Shown here piece by piece: positions 1 to 11,889 of a stretch of DNA of 64,000 nucleotides (its first letter is position 1; every line of letters begins with the position of its first letter). The notes under the pieces were generated by a model, which worked only from the letters and a program-made list of their open reading frames with translations, had not been told where the DNA came from and made no database searches. Position numbers and translations under genes: made by a program. The stretch is taken from contig CM068382.1 in the NCBI GenBank assembly GCA_034770075.1, positions 3,038,001 through 3,102,000 of the forward strand. The letters run 5' to 3'. Source of the DNA: Aralia elata (lineage: Eukaryota; Streptophyta; Magnoliopsida; Apiales; Araliaceae).

Positions 1-84
1 ATCAAACTACACACCCCACGAACAATGTTTGAAAAACCACACAAACTTGTGCAACAAACGCTGATATGGATAGCGAAAACGGGC

Positions 85-1187
85 CTAGTTATTGTTTAGA
101 AACATGATTCCTAGAAATCCTAGCAGGAAAAATGGTGATGCAATATTGTAAGATGGATTTGAAGCCGATGTTGGATTGAGCACCGGCCGGATCCTTGGAC
201 TTGCGGTTGGAGCTGCCGGAGAATTAGGAGTTGCCAGTGTTACATCTGAAGTAGTTTCAGCTGGTGGACTTGCCGGTGTTATATCTGTAGTGGTTTCAGC
301 TGGTGGACTTGCTGGTGCAAATGCTGATACTTTTGAAGCTGACATTAAAAATAAAAATAAAAAAAGGACAAAAAGAGAAGGCATAGTTGTCATAAATTTG
401 TGAAATTAAAATTTTCGTAATTGATCATCATTTCAATGGTCTTCCTTGAATTGATTTTAGTTCATTCTTACCTCTAGGACTAGGACTATGACTAGGACTA
501 AAAGGAGCAGCAGCTGTAGTAGGTGGAGGAGATGGCCCAAACAAAACAGGACCTGCCAATTTTTGAATTTTCAGTTGTATTAGTTAAACATTTTTTTTTT
601 GAATGCGGCTTCAATAAGTAGATCAAAGTCCCAACTTTAATGTATTTTCGCTTTCTTTATTTGTACTGTTTATCTAATGCAATGAAATTTTAGTATTTAA
701 TTACCAAAAAAGAAACAATATGTACCTGGAGCTGGTAGAGGTACACCAGAGGCTGCAACATGGTAAAATTGAGCATTAGAGATTAATCGACACGGTGTAG
801 GTTAATATATTTGTAACTTAAACAAAGTTAGTTTTTACCTTTGCATTGTATTGGAACACTAGAAGATTTACATGCTTGTGGAAGCGAAATGGCTAGTGTT
901 TGATTAATTGGTAGAGAAAAAGGAACATTCCCCGTGATTATGAGACAAGCACAATCCATGCCACTACTGGTGAGAGACCGGAGCGAATCACAGCAGGCTT
1001 TCGTTGGTGAACCCCCACCGGCAGTACTTCCAGTGATGAAATTAAAGCACGGGGTGAAGCTGGTCACCATTGAACTGGTGCATGGTGTGCTAATTTGCCC
1101 GTCAACAGAAATAACCGTAAAAATTAGCACAGATGCAAATACTACACTTATACATGAAAAGCCTTTGAAATTTTCCATATGGACCAA
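85..1187 (-). CDS. GPI-anchored non-specific lipid transfer protein (LTPG-like), 4 exons
   Basis: Exons on the minus strand are 1187-839, 752-726, 552-472 and 338-85 (711 nt, 236 aa). All junctions are GT-AG and all introns are phase 1. Seen: a hydrophobic signal peptide (about residues 1-30, ending near VDG|QIS), then the eight-cysteine motif at residues 36, 47, 65, 66, 79, 81, 106 and 115 (C..C..CC..CXC..C..C). A Pro/Ser/Ala/Thr-rich linker follows, containing two copies of ASPPAETT, and a hydrophobic C-terminal tail (PFFLLGFLGIMF) suited to GPI attachment. Known for the family: these proteins bind lipids at the outer plasma membrane and cell wall and help export wax and cutin lipids. It diverges from the two plus-strand paralogues that follow; its linker is longer and has an extra 27-nt micro-exon. 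The exact substrate is unknown. Confidence 0.88.
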
Positions 1188-1375
1188 TCTTGAATGAAAG
1201 ACTATGCGATAAACAGTTGTTCATATTTGGCTAGGACTTGGGGAAGGTTTATAGATTGGATGGCTTGAACAAATTTGGAGGGAAAACTGGTAGATTTGAA
1301 ATTGGCCTTTTGGAGTTCAACTACCTTAACTAACTTCTATGATCCAAGGGAGTCAGTTCTTGATTGTCTTGACTC

Positions 1376-1383
1376 TTAAATAG
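1376..1383 (-). promoter_or_regulatory. Possible TATA box of the minus-strand LTPG gene
   Basis: On the minus strand this reads TATTTAAG, about 190 nt upstream of the ATG at 1187. Position and sequence are compatible with a TATA element. There is no other support. Confidence 0.3.
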
Positions 1384-1881
1384 GGGAGTTCAACTGTTCT
1401 AGTTAGGTAGGTTTGGCATATTGCTTATGATTATCATTTTACAAGTTACATGTGTTAAAAGTAGAACATTAATTATATTGTTGTTCTCATTGCTCATGCT
1501 TGACAAATAAAATTAATACTGAACCATCACATGTGCATTCTCACTTTTCCCTATACTGATATTCTTATTTCCAAAATTTTCTAAACTTAATTTGAGATAA
1601 TGCAGGTGTAGCCTAATTAGACAGCAAACTCATCCCTGTTCTTGAGTATGATTCAAGTCTCACCAACTGCAAAATCTAGCAGTGTACCCTTCTTCCAAGT
1701 TAGACTATTTTTCTCTAGACCAGAAGAAAAAAGAACTCAATTTGAAATAAATATGATTATATGCAATTCTTGCGTCTAACATCCCCTTTTCTTTCCTTCT
1801 TAAATTATAGGCAAGCCCTCAGTTAAGAGTTGGTCACCCAAGTTTACCTAAATTTCCTTGTTCTAATCACTGACTTTTACA

Positions 1882-1889
1882 TATTTAAA
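1882..1889 (+). promoter_or_regulatory. Possible TATA box of the first plus-strand LTPG gene
   Basis: TATTTAAA lies about 140 nt upstream of the ATG at 2025. A CT microsatellite (about 1973-1994) lies between them, a common feature of plant 5' UTRs. Confidence 0.4.
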
Positions 1890-2024
1890 CTCCTAGGCCT
1901 GCCCTTTCCTCCTCATCAACCAACTTCAAATTCCCATACACTAGAAAATATTTCCCCATCTTTCCACAAAGGTCTCTCTCTCTCTCTCTCTCTCGTGAAT
2001 TTCAAGTACCCTGAAAATTCAGTA

Positions 2025-3243
2025 ATGGCTTCTAAAGGGGTTGAGATGGCTCTATTCCTAGTCCTAGCGGTGATGTTGGGCGGAAGAGCCATGGCTCAAT
2101 CAGGCTGCACGACTGCAATCCTGGGAATGTCCCCATGCCTAAACTACATTTCAGGAAATATATCAACTCCAGCATCTTCTTGTTGCTCACAACTTGGAAA
2201 TGTTGTTCAAACCCAACCACAGTGCCTTTGCTTAGTGCTTAGTGGTGGTAGTGCCGCTCTGGGTTTTACCTTAAATCAAACTCAGGCTCTAACACTCCCC
2301 GGTGCTTGTAACGTGCAGACTCCACCACTTAGCCAATGCAATGGTAAGCTGATTTCTATTTTTGGATATAATTATCAAACTCTACCTCAGAGAGACTTGT
2401 TACCTTAAAACAATATTGTTGAATGTTTAATTGTATGAGCAGCTGCAAATGGACCGACAACATCAGCAGCTACTCCAGCAAGTTCACCAGTAGGCTCTCC
2501 AGCTGATTCTTCTGATGAAACGCCTGAAACTCCAAACACGCCATCAGACTCAAATATTCCATCAGGTAGTCATAAACTCAAACAATAAGTATACTCAAGG
2601 TTCTATGTTACAGACTTACAGTAAATAATCTTAGTAATTACAGACTTTGCATACAGACATGCCATAGAATTTTTTTGCCTGAAAATATTTCACAACCAAA
2701 ATTCTGTATGTTCTTGACACGACAATAAAGAAATAAAACAAAAGACACAAATTTACGATTGTTCATTAGCATTGAAACTAAAGTCAATTTCATGACCAAC
2801 CTTGTCAATAAGATAGCTATAGCTAAATCACTCACCCATTAAGATCATGATTTTATTTTTATTTTTTTTTAAAAAAAAAGAAGTAAAGTTTAAGAATCCG
2901 CGGGAGCTCAGGGCAGCTGTCTTGAACCTTGCATAATGAGTCATATTTCTTTACATTATGTACACCTATGCATTCGGTATAAGATTGCTTGCCCTTTTTT
3001 CAGAGAAAGCTGAGCCCCCATTTTTTCAAAATTTAATCATTTCTCACCAATCTCCAAAATTATGTTAATATGTATCTTATTTAGTATAGTATCGCTAATG
3101 CATCACTAACTGCAGGAGGGTCAAAAACAGTCCCGTCAACAGATGGCACCTCATCTGATGGCAGCAACATCAAAGCGCCCTTTCATCTTGTCCTTTTTGC
3201 TCTCTTCATTGCATCATGTGCTTCAACTGTCACCAGATTCTGA
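2025..3243 (+). CDS. GPI-anchored non-specific lipid transfer protein (LTPG-like), 3 exons
   Basis: Exons are 2025-2343, 2443-2565 and 3116-3243 (570 nt, 189 aa), with phase-1 GT-AG introns. I chose the ATG at 2025 because it begins a proper signal peptide (MASKGVEMALFLVLAVMLGG, mature start near AQSGC); the open frame continues upstream only through 5' UTR. The eight cysteines are at residues 28, 38, 53, 54, 67, 69, 95 and 105. Exon 2 encodes a Ser/Pro/Thr-rich linker. Exon 3 encodes a short spacer and a hydrophobic tail (FHLVLFALFIAS) consistent with a GPI signal. Role by family: lipid binding or transfer at the cell surface, linked to cuticle or suberin lipid export. It is a close tandem paralogue of the gene starting at 4339: exons 1 and 3 have identical lengths and the cysteine spacing is the same. 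Confidence 0.9.
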
Positions 3244-4230
3244 GCTTTCGACTGCTGAGGACTTGTTATGGTAATGCAATCATTATTTTTCTATTTGTTG
3301 AAGACTCACTAAGCTATATACATTGCTTCAGCATTGTAGCGAATATTTTTCTCCTTTATTATGGGAAGAAGTTCTATTGTACCCATTTGTTTTCAGTTAA
3401 TATATGAGTAAGTCAGGGGACTTTTCAGTGTACCTTCATATATTATAAATAGAAAGATTTATGGTTGCTATGAAATGAGTGGGAAAAGTTGAATAATTAT
3501 ACAGAATTTGGATATCATACATCCGGGTGAATGCAACTTGAGGCCAGGATATCAGACGCTATATGCAATACTGACAAGTGATTAGTCTCAAAGATGACGG
3601 TGGTTGTTATATAAACCAAATATTTTTCTTCCCAGTAACACGATGCACACGATGCATTAACATTATCAAACTTAAATAACCCCTGTCATGAATGTGTTAT
3701 TACTACAAAGAGCACTGACAACTGAAATAAATTAATCAAAAGTCTAGTTTTAGGGCCAACTCCTGGATGGACCATAAGCTCACACAGTGTTCTACTCATC
3801 TTAAAAAGTTTCAATTATTGACAATCTGTTTGCTTTTCATGACTTAAGAAGGAACATCTACTCTATATAATTGATGCCTGAGAATATATAGCTAATTCTA
3901 GTAAGACTACTTTAGAACTACTATAGCTTATGAGATGCAATAAAGTATTTTATGTTCCTACACACAGCCCAAAAAAAAACATAGCCTTACATATGAAGAA
4001 AAGCCTGGAAACAAATAGTGTTAGCCGCTTTCATCAGTATGATTTAAATCATGCTTTAAAGAAATTTCTGATAGACACGACTCAAAGCAGACAGCAAACA
4101 AGAAAAAAGAATGCGTACACTTCATTAAGTTAATTTATAAAGTAACAAAAGTTAAGAGTTTACTAAAGCATCTGTCATTGAAAAGAAAAAGTAGATGACC
4201 CAACCTTCCATTTTCTCATACTTCCATCTT

Positions 4231-4238
4231 TATAAAAG
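4231..4238 (+). promoter_or_regulatory. Probable TATA box of the second plus-strand LTPG gene
   Basis: TATAAAAG lies 108 nt upstream of the ATG at 4339, a normal plant TATA position and sequence. Confidence 0.55.
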
Positions 4239-4338
4239 TGCATTACCTTCTCTTATAACATATATTCAAAGCTCATCAATAAGGAATCATCTCATCCATA
4301 TACCACAAGTATTGCAACTAGTGAACTGAAAAAGCTCA

Positions 4339-5135
4339 ATGGCAGCGAAAATGATGGAGATGATACTAACCATGGTCTTTGTGGCAACTGCATTGAAAGG
4401 GGCTGCGGCTCAATCTAGTTGCAGCACTGTGATCATGAGCTTGTCTCCATGTTTGGACTACGTAACAGGAAGTTCCATAACCCCGTCTTCTGGATGCTGC
4501 ACTCAATTTGCTAATGTTGTCCAGTCACAGTCACAGTGCCTCTGTCAAGTCATTAATGGTGGTAGCTCATCACTCGGAATTAACATTAACCAGACTCGGG
4601 CTTTGGCGCTCCCCAGTGCTTGCAATGTCCAGACTCCCCCACTTAGCCAATGTAATGGTAAGATAATCCTATAAACACTATCCTCCGGTAGTTGCACTTT
4701 AATTAGGAAATGTAAGTATGCTTCAAGTGACCTTTCTGATATGTCTTCTGTGTAACCGAACTGAAACAGCTACTTCTCCCATTGATATGCCCTCAGGAAC
4801 ATCAGGTTCTCCTGCAAATGCTTCAGGTACACAATTATTTGTAAATTTATTCACAAACATTTAGTATTATCAGATTAGCAAGCGTATACCAATCAGTAAT
4901 AATAATAAAAAAAGAGGCATTTCTCGTATTCATAATCTTTGACATTTTGCTTCTTCGGTGTAGTAATACTATGAATTCATACTTGCTCTAATTTTTTCTT
5001 TGTGAAGGAAATGGATCAAAGACTTTACCATCAGTCGGAGGAGATTCGTCAAATGGAAGTTGTATCAAGTTGTCATTTTCTCTAGTCTTTTTTCTCTTCA
5101 GTACATCATATACCTCAATTTTCACCGCCATCTGA
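4339..5135 (+). CDS. GPI-anchored non-specific lipid transfer protein (LTPG-like), 3 exons
   Basis: Exons are 4339-4657, 4770-4826 and 5008-5135 (504 nt, 167 aa); GT-AG introns, phase 1. Seen: a signal peptide ending near GAAAQ, then eight cysteines at residues 28, 38, 53, 54, 67, 69, 95 and 105, spaced as in the upstream paralogue and sharing the block CNVQTPPLSQCNG. The linker exon is only 57 nt, against 123 nt in the upstream copy, so the duplicates differ mainly in linker length. The last exon ends in a hydrophobic stretch (LSFSLVFFLFSTS) suited to GPI anchoring. Inferred role: a cell-surface lipid transfer protein. Its own TATA box suggests independent transcription. Confidence 0.9.
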
Positions 5136-7178
5136 TGCATCATTCTGTCCTTTTAATTAACTCTTCTGTTAGCATTGCCCATCCTATAGTTACTGATCTT
5201 GTACACTAGTTATTTCCTTCAATCGATATGTTTATGGCACCGACATTCCTTATGGTATGTTCATCTTGGTCAACAATCTCAACCCCTTTTCCATCGCAAT
5301 CTGTGAAACAGAAGCCCACAAGTAGGGCTTAATTTCATATAAATGTTATCAACTCATAGTCTTAGTAAGTCTTGTTAAATTCTGCTGCATAAAAAAACAA
5401 ACTTTTGGATACAACAAGCTACATTTCTTCGGATGAAAATATATTTTGGTCTGATGTAAAAAAGTAAAAACCATGTGCATATATCATGCATGATAGCAAC
5501 TCAAAGAATGTATAATAAGTAGCACCAACATACGAGCCAAAACTGCTTTCGGCTGCCATGTTAATGTACGAGGGAGTTTGACATTGGCCAAGCTGCACAG
5601 ATTAATATATATCATACTTTGATATTAAGCAACAACATCAACAATGAACAAGTAATTTTAGTACTTGAAAAAGAACATTTTTCTAAACATCCATAATTTT
5701 GTTTCTAATATTCAGTCAAACTGAATATCAACTGTGCTGCAGAAATACTTAAATATAATATAATATATACTCGGATTTTTTTATGTTGACTTTTTGGTAC
5801 ACCGTAGAAAAATATTAGACAGAACTCGAGATTACTAATGGCACTTTAGATATATAGCAAGACTCGTGCATTAAATTTGATGGACATAAAGCCGATCTAC
5901 CCCCACAATATTGTCAACCCTATTTAGAATATTGGATTCACAGATGTGGGGAAAAAATACAGTAGAACTGAGATGAAATTGATTAGAGGGGTTAATTAGG
6001 AGGAACGTGGAAGAAAAGTAGAAGCAGAACACGTAGAAAGAAAACAAAGGAGAGAGATGAAATTAAGAAGTTGTTGTTGATAGGAAAATTTATATAGGAC
6101 CCATTGCCATTTGCCATTGGAATGGGGTAAAAAGCTCTGTTTGGAAAACGTCCAATCAGTCGACCTAATGACAATGCCGATTGGTTCGCATGGACCACGT
6201 TCACAACATCTATACGATTAAACAATTTATTCATGTTTTGGGTTTTCAGATATTTTCTTTATTTTTTTTACCTTTTACTTGCCTAATTTTTCTTTTCTTT
6301 TCTTTTTGTCCTACTTGCCAAATATTAAATTTATTCTAATTGTGCAAAATTATTCACAATGTACAAATTTGATTTTTCAATTGAGCAACATGGACTATAC
6401 ATGTATAGATTGCAGAATCATCCTTCATTAAATAAAATATATTATTAGTAGAGCTAATATTGTCTACCCAAAGAAACTTCTCTATACCCGCAAAATTAAA
6501 TGTTCTAGAAAGAAAGGAGGATAGGGAAGAAGGTTTATAGTCTTATTTTTGATATATTTTTCTCTGTAAATCTTTTCACTCTCGTTTTACCAAGAACAGG
6601 GTCATAGTTTTTTCTTTGTTTTTTTTTTTTAAATGGGAACAGGGTCATAGTTAGATTAAGAAGTCGGTGTCAGCGAGTTGTTGAAATTAAAATTTTTATA
6701 TATATAACATTTCGTAAATTTTTAGATGTAATATATTAAATGAACTTATTAAAATTTTGTAATAATGAAAAACGATATACATGTCAGACAAATTTCATGA
6801 CTAAATTGAATTTGTGACGAATGTAAAAATTTAAAAGATATTTAGATCCTTTCTTAATTTTTTTTTAATTTATCGTCATATATATAATAAAATTATATAC
6901 TTATATTTAGAAAATATAGAAAAATAAATAGGGTGGATTGGATCCAATTCCAACCCTAAGAAAAGTAGTGAAAAAAATTGTCACGTCAAAATTGGAATTG
7001 TGCAAGGAACCTACCAATAAAGGTTGTCCAAACTCTAAACGTGGAATATCCGTAATGCAATTCTGTTTCGTATTAGCATTATAGGTTACAAAGTCCACTT
7101 CTATACGAAACCTTTCATATTCATAAAATAAAACACGTGAAATACGTATATAGAATTATTGCAAACAAAACATTATTA
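5136..7178. other. Intergenic, AT-rich
   Basis: This begins with the 3' flank of the last LTPG gene and is otherwise AT-rich. A 15-nt sequence, aacagggtcatagtt, occurs twice near 6594 and 6640. No coding sequence I would support. Confidence 0.5.
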
Positions 7179-7438
7179 CTCCTTCCGTCTCAAATTAATT
7201 ATTTAATTTTGACTTTTTAAAGTCAAATTGACCATTTTTAAAATTAATCTTTTTACTATTTTTGCTAAAATATAGGTGAAGAGATTATAATCAAAAGAAA
7301 GTATATACAATTTATTACTGACCCCAATTTTTATAATTTTAGAAAAATATATTTATATATGCTTAATTATTAATTTTAAAAATAGTCAATTTAACTTAAA
7401 AAAGTCAAAACTGAGCAATTAATTTGAGACGAAGATAG
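7179..7438. mobile_element. Stowaway-like MITE, copy 1
   Basis: A 260-bp AT-rich element flanked by TA (7177-7178 and 7439-7440). Terminal inverted repeats begin CTCCTTCCGTCTCAAATTAA and end with the complement of CTATCTTCGTCTCAAATTAA. TA target duplications and a CTCCNTCCGT-type end are typical of Tc1/mariner-derived Stowaway MITEs. It shares its internal sequence with the elements at 20864 and 44917. Confidence 0.85.
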
Positions 7439-7967
7439 TATAATGTAACATATTTATTTTCTTTAGGTCGTAAAATGTAACATCCAAACCCAGAGGCACA
7501 AGCCAGCTTTTACGTTTTGTATTTGTATTTGCGAATTTGTTGTGTGAAAAAAAAGTCTTTTATTATGAATATAAATAAATCGAATTGAGGATTGAGTTAA
7601 TTAAATTTGATTCATAAAATTTAAATAAGATTTAATTGAGATTTATTTAGTTATTGAGTTAAATACTATCTTAAATTTAAATAATTTAAAATTTTAAAAT
7701 AAATATAATTTAAATATTAACAAAAAAATTATAATTTAAAACAATTTAGTCATTTAAATCATTTATATTCATTCTGAGTCCGGAACAAATCAAGCCGAAC
7801 GGATTGGTTTATTTTACAGACTCCTCTCGCGCATATCTTCTTCGCAGCCATCTAACGCTACTTCTGGTTTTCGGCCTACCCTTTTAAGTTTCTCTCTCCT
7901 CATCCTCACGGAAAATTGAAGAACTTTGGCTGAAATCTTGGTTTCTTCACCCGTCTTGGGTTCCCTG

Positions 7968-10900
7968 GTGAATTTCCCTCTCTATGTTCCTAGGCTGTAA
8001 TTTTGTTGGACTTTTGACCAAAATAAATTCAGTATCAGTTAAATTTTGATTTAATTTTGGAATCGCTTGAAACCCAATGTCCAATGGCAGAGATTGAAAG
8101 TGGGTTTATACCAAAACTCTACAATTTCAAGTGAATATGTCATCTATGTTACATAGTTTCTGCCTTTGATGGAATGTTGAGCTAAATATTAATTTGGTTC
8201 TCTTGACATGGATTTCTCTGGGTTATGCATGATTGATTGATGTTTTGTGGTAATATGTTTGGTTGTTGTTGTTGTAGATTGTATAATTTTCTGTGGCAAC
8301 CAATATTTGTTGTTTTTTTTATAAATTCATATCTCCTTGGAAAATGCACTTTGATTTTACTCTAATGTTGTGGTTTTTGATGAAAATTGCTCTTTGGAAG
8401 TTTAATTTGTGCACCAACTGCAGAGATGGGTCTGATAGCTAGTACTCTATATTGAAAGTTGTATCTTTTTGCTTGTTTGTTTGCGGAGTGATTTTATTTC
8501 CCTGCAATGTCCCAAGACGAGTTGAATTTGAAATCAAGGAACTATATATCACAATCCCTGTTATATAATATTTTCCTTAAAAATATTAACTTCCTAACAG
8601 GGCCTTTAATCAGGCTATCAGAGGACAGAGGGAGTAAATTTCCTTTTTTCAATCTCTTTCAATATCAGATGCTTTTTTGATAAGTGTCTTATGTTGGATC
8701 ACACGGTAGCTGTTACCCAACCAACCATACCTGCAGATATTTTAAAGATAATTTATATTGTGTTTCAAGGTTTAGGGCTAAAGATTTTGATATATGGTTT
8801 ACATTTTATACAAGTTCATCTCTTGGTATGGCTAGAGTTCAAAAGTTTTCTTATGTTAGGATGTGTTTGGTTATTTGACTTTGTTGAGCTCATCAACCTG
8901 CCTTTTGTTACTCCCCAAGAAATATTATATGATAATTTACGGTACCCTACTGTGAGGCAGCTGAATACTGATTATAACATACTCTCCTTTCAGTTTAAGA
9001 ACCTGTTCGGGAGCTACTTATAAGTTGGGTTGACCAACTTATAAGTAGTTTAGGCAAAAAAAGTGTTCGGGAACAACTTTTTTTTTTACTTATAAGTCGA
9101 AAAAAAGGTCAAAAAAAAAAAGTAACCTTTAGTTGCTTAAAAAAAATGAAAAATGACTTATAAGTCATTTTTTTAAGTTGGTCAACGACTATGAAATGAC
9201 AAAAATGCCCTCTTTTATTTTTAATGTTCTTCTTATTGAAGGACATTTTAGTAATCTTCTTATTTTATTTTAACTTATAAGTCATTATTAGCCGAACACA
9301 TCCACAATTATTACTTATAATTCCTGACTTATAAGTAAAAATAATGCCGAACACTATTACTTATAAATCTACTAAAATTCTAACTTATAAATCTACTAAA
9401 ATTTTAACTTTAAGTCAAAAAAATAAGTCATTCCCGAACAGGCCCTAAGAAGTTTCTCCTTTTTGCAACAAGGATACTCAATTAGCTATCTTGTCTTTGT
9501 TGTGCTCTCAGTCATACTTGTTAAAGTTAAGGACACCATCTTACTGACCTGTTGAATTATTTCTGCCAATGAGGATGCTTAACACCTACAGAAAAACACA
9601 AAAAGGATGCTTATGCTCTACTTAAAACGGGGATTATCCCAAATCAAGTTTCATATATGTACTTGTTTACACTGAATTTTACTTGTATTAGCTTTATCCC
9701 TATTTTTCAAATAGTTTATCGTATCTTGAAAAGAATTGAGATAGGGAAGCAATAGTTTACTTGGATAGTGTGATCTGTTACAACCTGCTAATTCATTGAT
9801 GATGTTATTTGGCTGGTTGATGTTTCTTGTAGTTTAGATTGAGTGTTGGAAATTCCATGTATGTTTGATGAATGATGATTACATAAATAAGTTAGTGTGA
9901 AGGTTAATATCATTGCGAGTGTTGGATACCCTACTCAAACTAATTTGGTTGCAGGACATGGTTCTGGTTGTGTTGTCCATATAGCTATAGAGGTTTTAAA
10001 TATTAAAACTTCCCAGCCTGCTTTCTTGTAGACAACACCCTCCCCCCTTCTTCCCCGGAAAAATTATAAAACAATTCTCTCTCAGCCCAAAAGAAGATTC
10101 CTGATATGCATATTATAAACTATAAGATACATCTATGATGTTTAGGATATAAAATACTCATCGAGGAAATTCAGGATTCATAGTTATTTTTGGCTAAACT
10201 CATCTTTTAGACTCTACTTGGATCTCAATTTCTACCACTCTGAAGTTTTTTTGGTTCTTCTTGAGGTTAGAAGGAAGTCTGCTATAGTTCTTGGAAGCCT
10301 ATCCAACAGGAAATCATACCTGAAATAAAGTTGTAAGCTAGAGAGTTTTCTTTTTTGGATGTGATAACTTCTTTTCTCCTGAAGCATTTTGTTACAAAAA
10401 TACATTCTTTCTCATATTCTCTCTGGCTCACTCGTCCCTCTCAATAACTCTATTACATGTCACGTTCTAAGAATTATTATTCATCTCCCTGTAGGCTTAT
10501 ACAATCAATTGTTATTACTTTACTTATGGCCAACTTATAATGCAGATTGCGTCTTCCCTTTTCCTTATCCTGAACCAGATTCCTTTGATTTCTCGCTCTC
10601 TTTACTTGAATTACCACCTGAACATTTTTCTAAGAATTATTTGCTCACCACAACACCACTATTTGTAAAGCCACCATATTGTTCAGATCATAAAGATTTA
10701 CAAATAGAGATGTTTTCACCACTGCGAGTTTTAGAGTTTGTGGGTGGAGAATAAGTATGTTCAATAAGCAGATAAACTTAAACTCAGCGTGTCCAATGTC
10801 TATAGAGAGATAATATATTCGAGTGATCAAGGCCAAGGGGCTCTTTTAGAAGGTCTTTTAGAAGCTAATTCACTTTATTTCCCTTGGTCATGTGTCATAA

Positions 10901-11809
10901 TCACAGCCTTGTGGAGGAATATTGTGTGTGATTTCTGTTCTTTTTAATTTTTTCTTTTATGCAAGGTAAGGTCTTAGTTCTCTTAGAGCATCCAATTAAT
11001 CCTCGTTCAGATGACCCACCCCACAAGAACCATACACCAGGTAATTCTTGACAGGTATATGTAAGTGGCTCTTGGAGTTGGTACAACTTGATCATGTGAC
11101 CTACCTTTAGTGAAGCTCGTGGCATTGAGCCAACCTCTTGAGATAAGATTGTTGTTGATTTCAAATAAGTGATCATTGGTCTTCAATTTTGTCTAGAGGA
11201 GATTACTGTGCCCTAAATTATCTTGTTAGAGTTCTCAGAAAATTGTTTTTAACTTTTTATTTACTTTTTGAGTGCTTTATCCCCTGATCCCCTTATGTGG
11301 TTTCCCCTTTTTTTTAGTTGCTGATAAATAGTTCTCTGGTTTCCTGTCCAAGTGACTTTTTGAGATGAACTTTCTTATACAACCTTCTTGGCTTCTTGTC
11401 CTTCTTTTGTATCTCCTTTTCAAATTTTATATAAAGTTCTGTATATTTAATTGTATGCTTTTATCAGCTCTCGGTTTCAAAATTTAATTATTCCACAACC
11501 TTGAAGAGTTGTCTTCGACTCTAGGTATTATAAAATGAGCTTACAAGAAAATCAATTGCTATCTTCTTTTGTTTAATTCAACCAATGCAAGGTATTATTG
11601 AATGTGGGAAGCCAAGCCAATGGTCCCTTTGGATTTTCTCTACATATCTCAACAGTTGTACATGGTAGATTTCATTTTGTACATGGTCTCAGAGTGTACC
11701 TTTATATCATTTTTGGATTTGAAATTCAAGGGTAATGTTTTTCTCAATTTCCAGACACTGATCGTCTTAATTATCTGTTTGATTACTTCACTATTATTTT
11801 CTTTTACAG
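7968..11809 (+). other. Probable 5' UTR intron of the SKIP30-like gene
   Basis: A candidate untranslated exon lies around 7820-7967 (pyrimidine-rich and less AT-rich than its surroundings) and ends CCCTG|GTGAATTT. A good acceptor (polypyrimidine run then TTTTACAG) lies at 11809, 80 nt before the start codon. The 3.8 kb between holds no convincing coding exon and contains the MITE at 8999-9445. Short open frames near 8691, 10389 and 10901 (minus) have no recognisable domains. The intron is inferred from splice motifs only. Confidence 0.4.
8999..9445. mobile_element. MITE with GGGCCTGTTCGGGA-type ends (PIF/Harbinger-like), copy 1
   Basis: Ends are GAACCTGTTCGGGA on the left and, inverted, GGGCCTGTTCGGGAA on the right. 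Each end is flanked by TAA (8996-8998 and 9446-9448), the 3-bp target preferred by PIF/Harbinger elements. The interior is rich in ACTTATAAGT palindromes on both arms. It lies in the presumed 5' UTR intron of the SKIP30-like gene. A longer TAAGAA flank is also shared, so the exact boundary is uncertain. Related to the element at 51830-52202. Confidence 0.7.
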
Positions 11810-11889
11810 TTATTCGGAGACTAGCTATAACAAGAAGTTTCGATTACTATTCAACAGAGTACTAACAAAAGGATGCAATAGTGATCATT

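Noticed and set aside
934..1197. Plus-strand open frame opposite the minus-strand LTPG exon 1
   Set aside because: It is the antisense shadow of a conserved eight-cysteine exon and has no domain of its own.
1830..2024. N-terminal extension of the first plus-strand LTPG open frame
   Set aside because: It is 5' UTR read in frame: it crosses the CT repeat, and the ATG at 2025 starts a proper signal peptide that matches the paralogue.
10901..11176. Minus-strand 91-aa open frame in the SKIP30 leader intron
   Set aside because: No recognised domain or signal; it lies inside a probable intron and is likely chance or an old repeat.
11881..11889. Upstream non-ATG start for the SKIP30-like CDS
   Set aside because: The family start MSGLIEGLP begins at the ATG at 11890.
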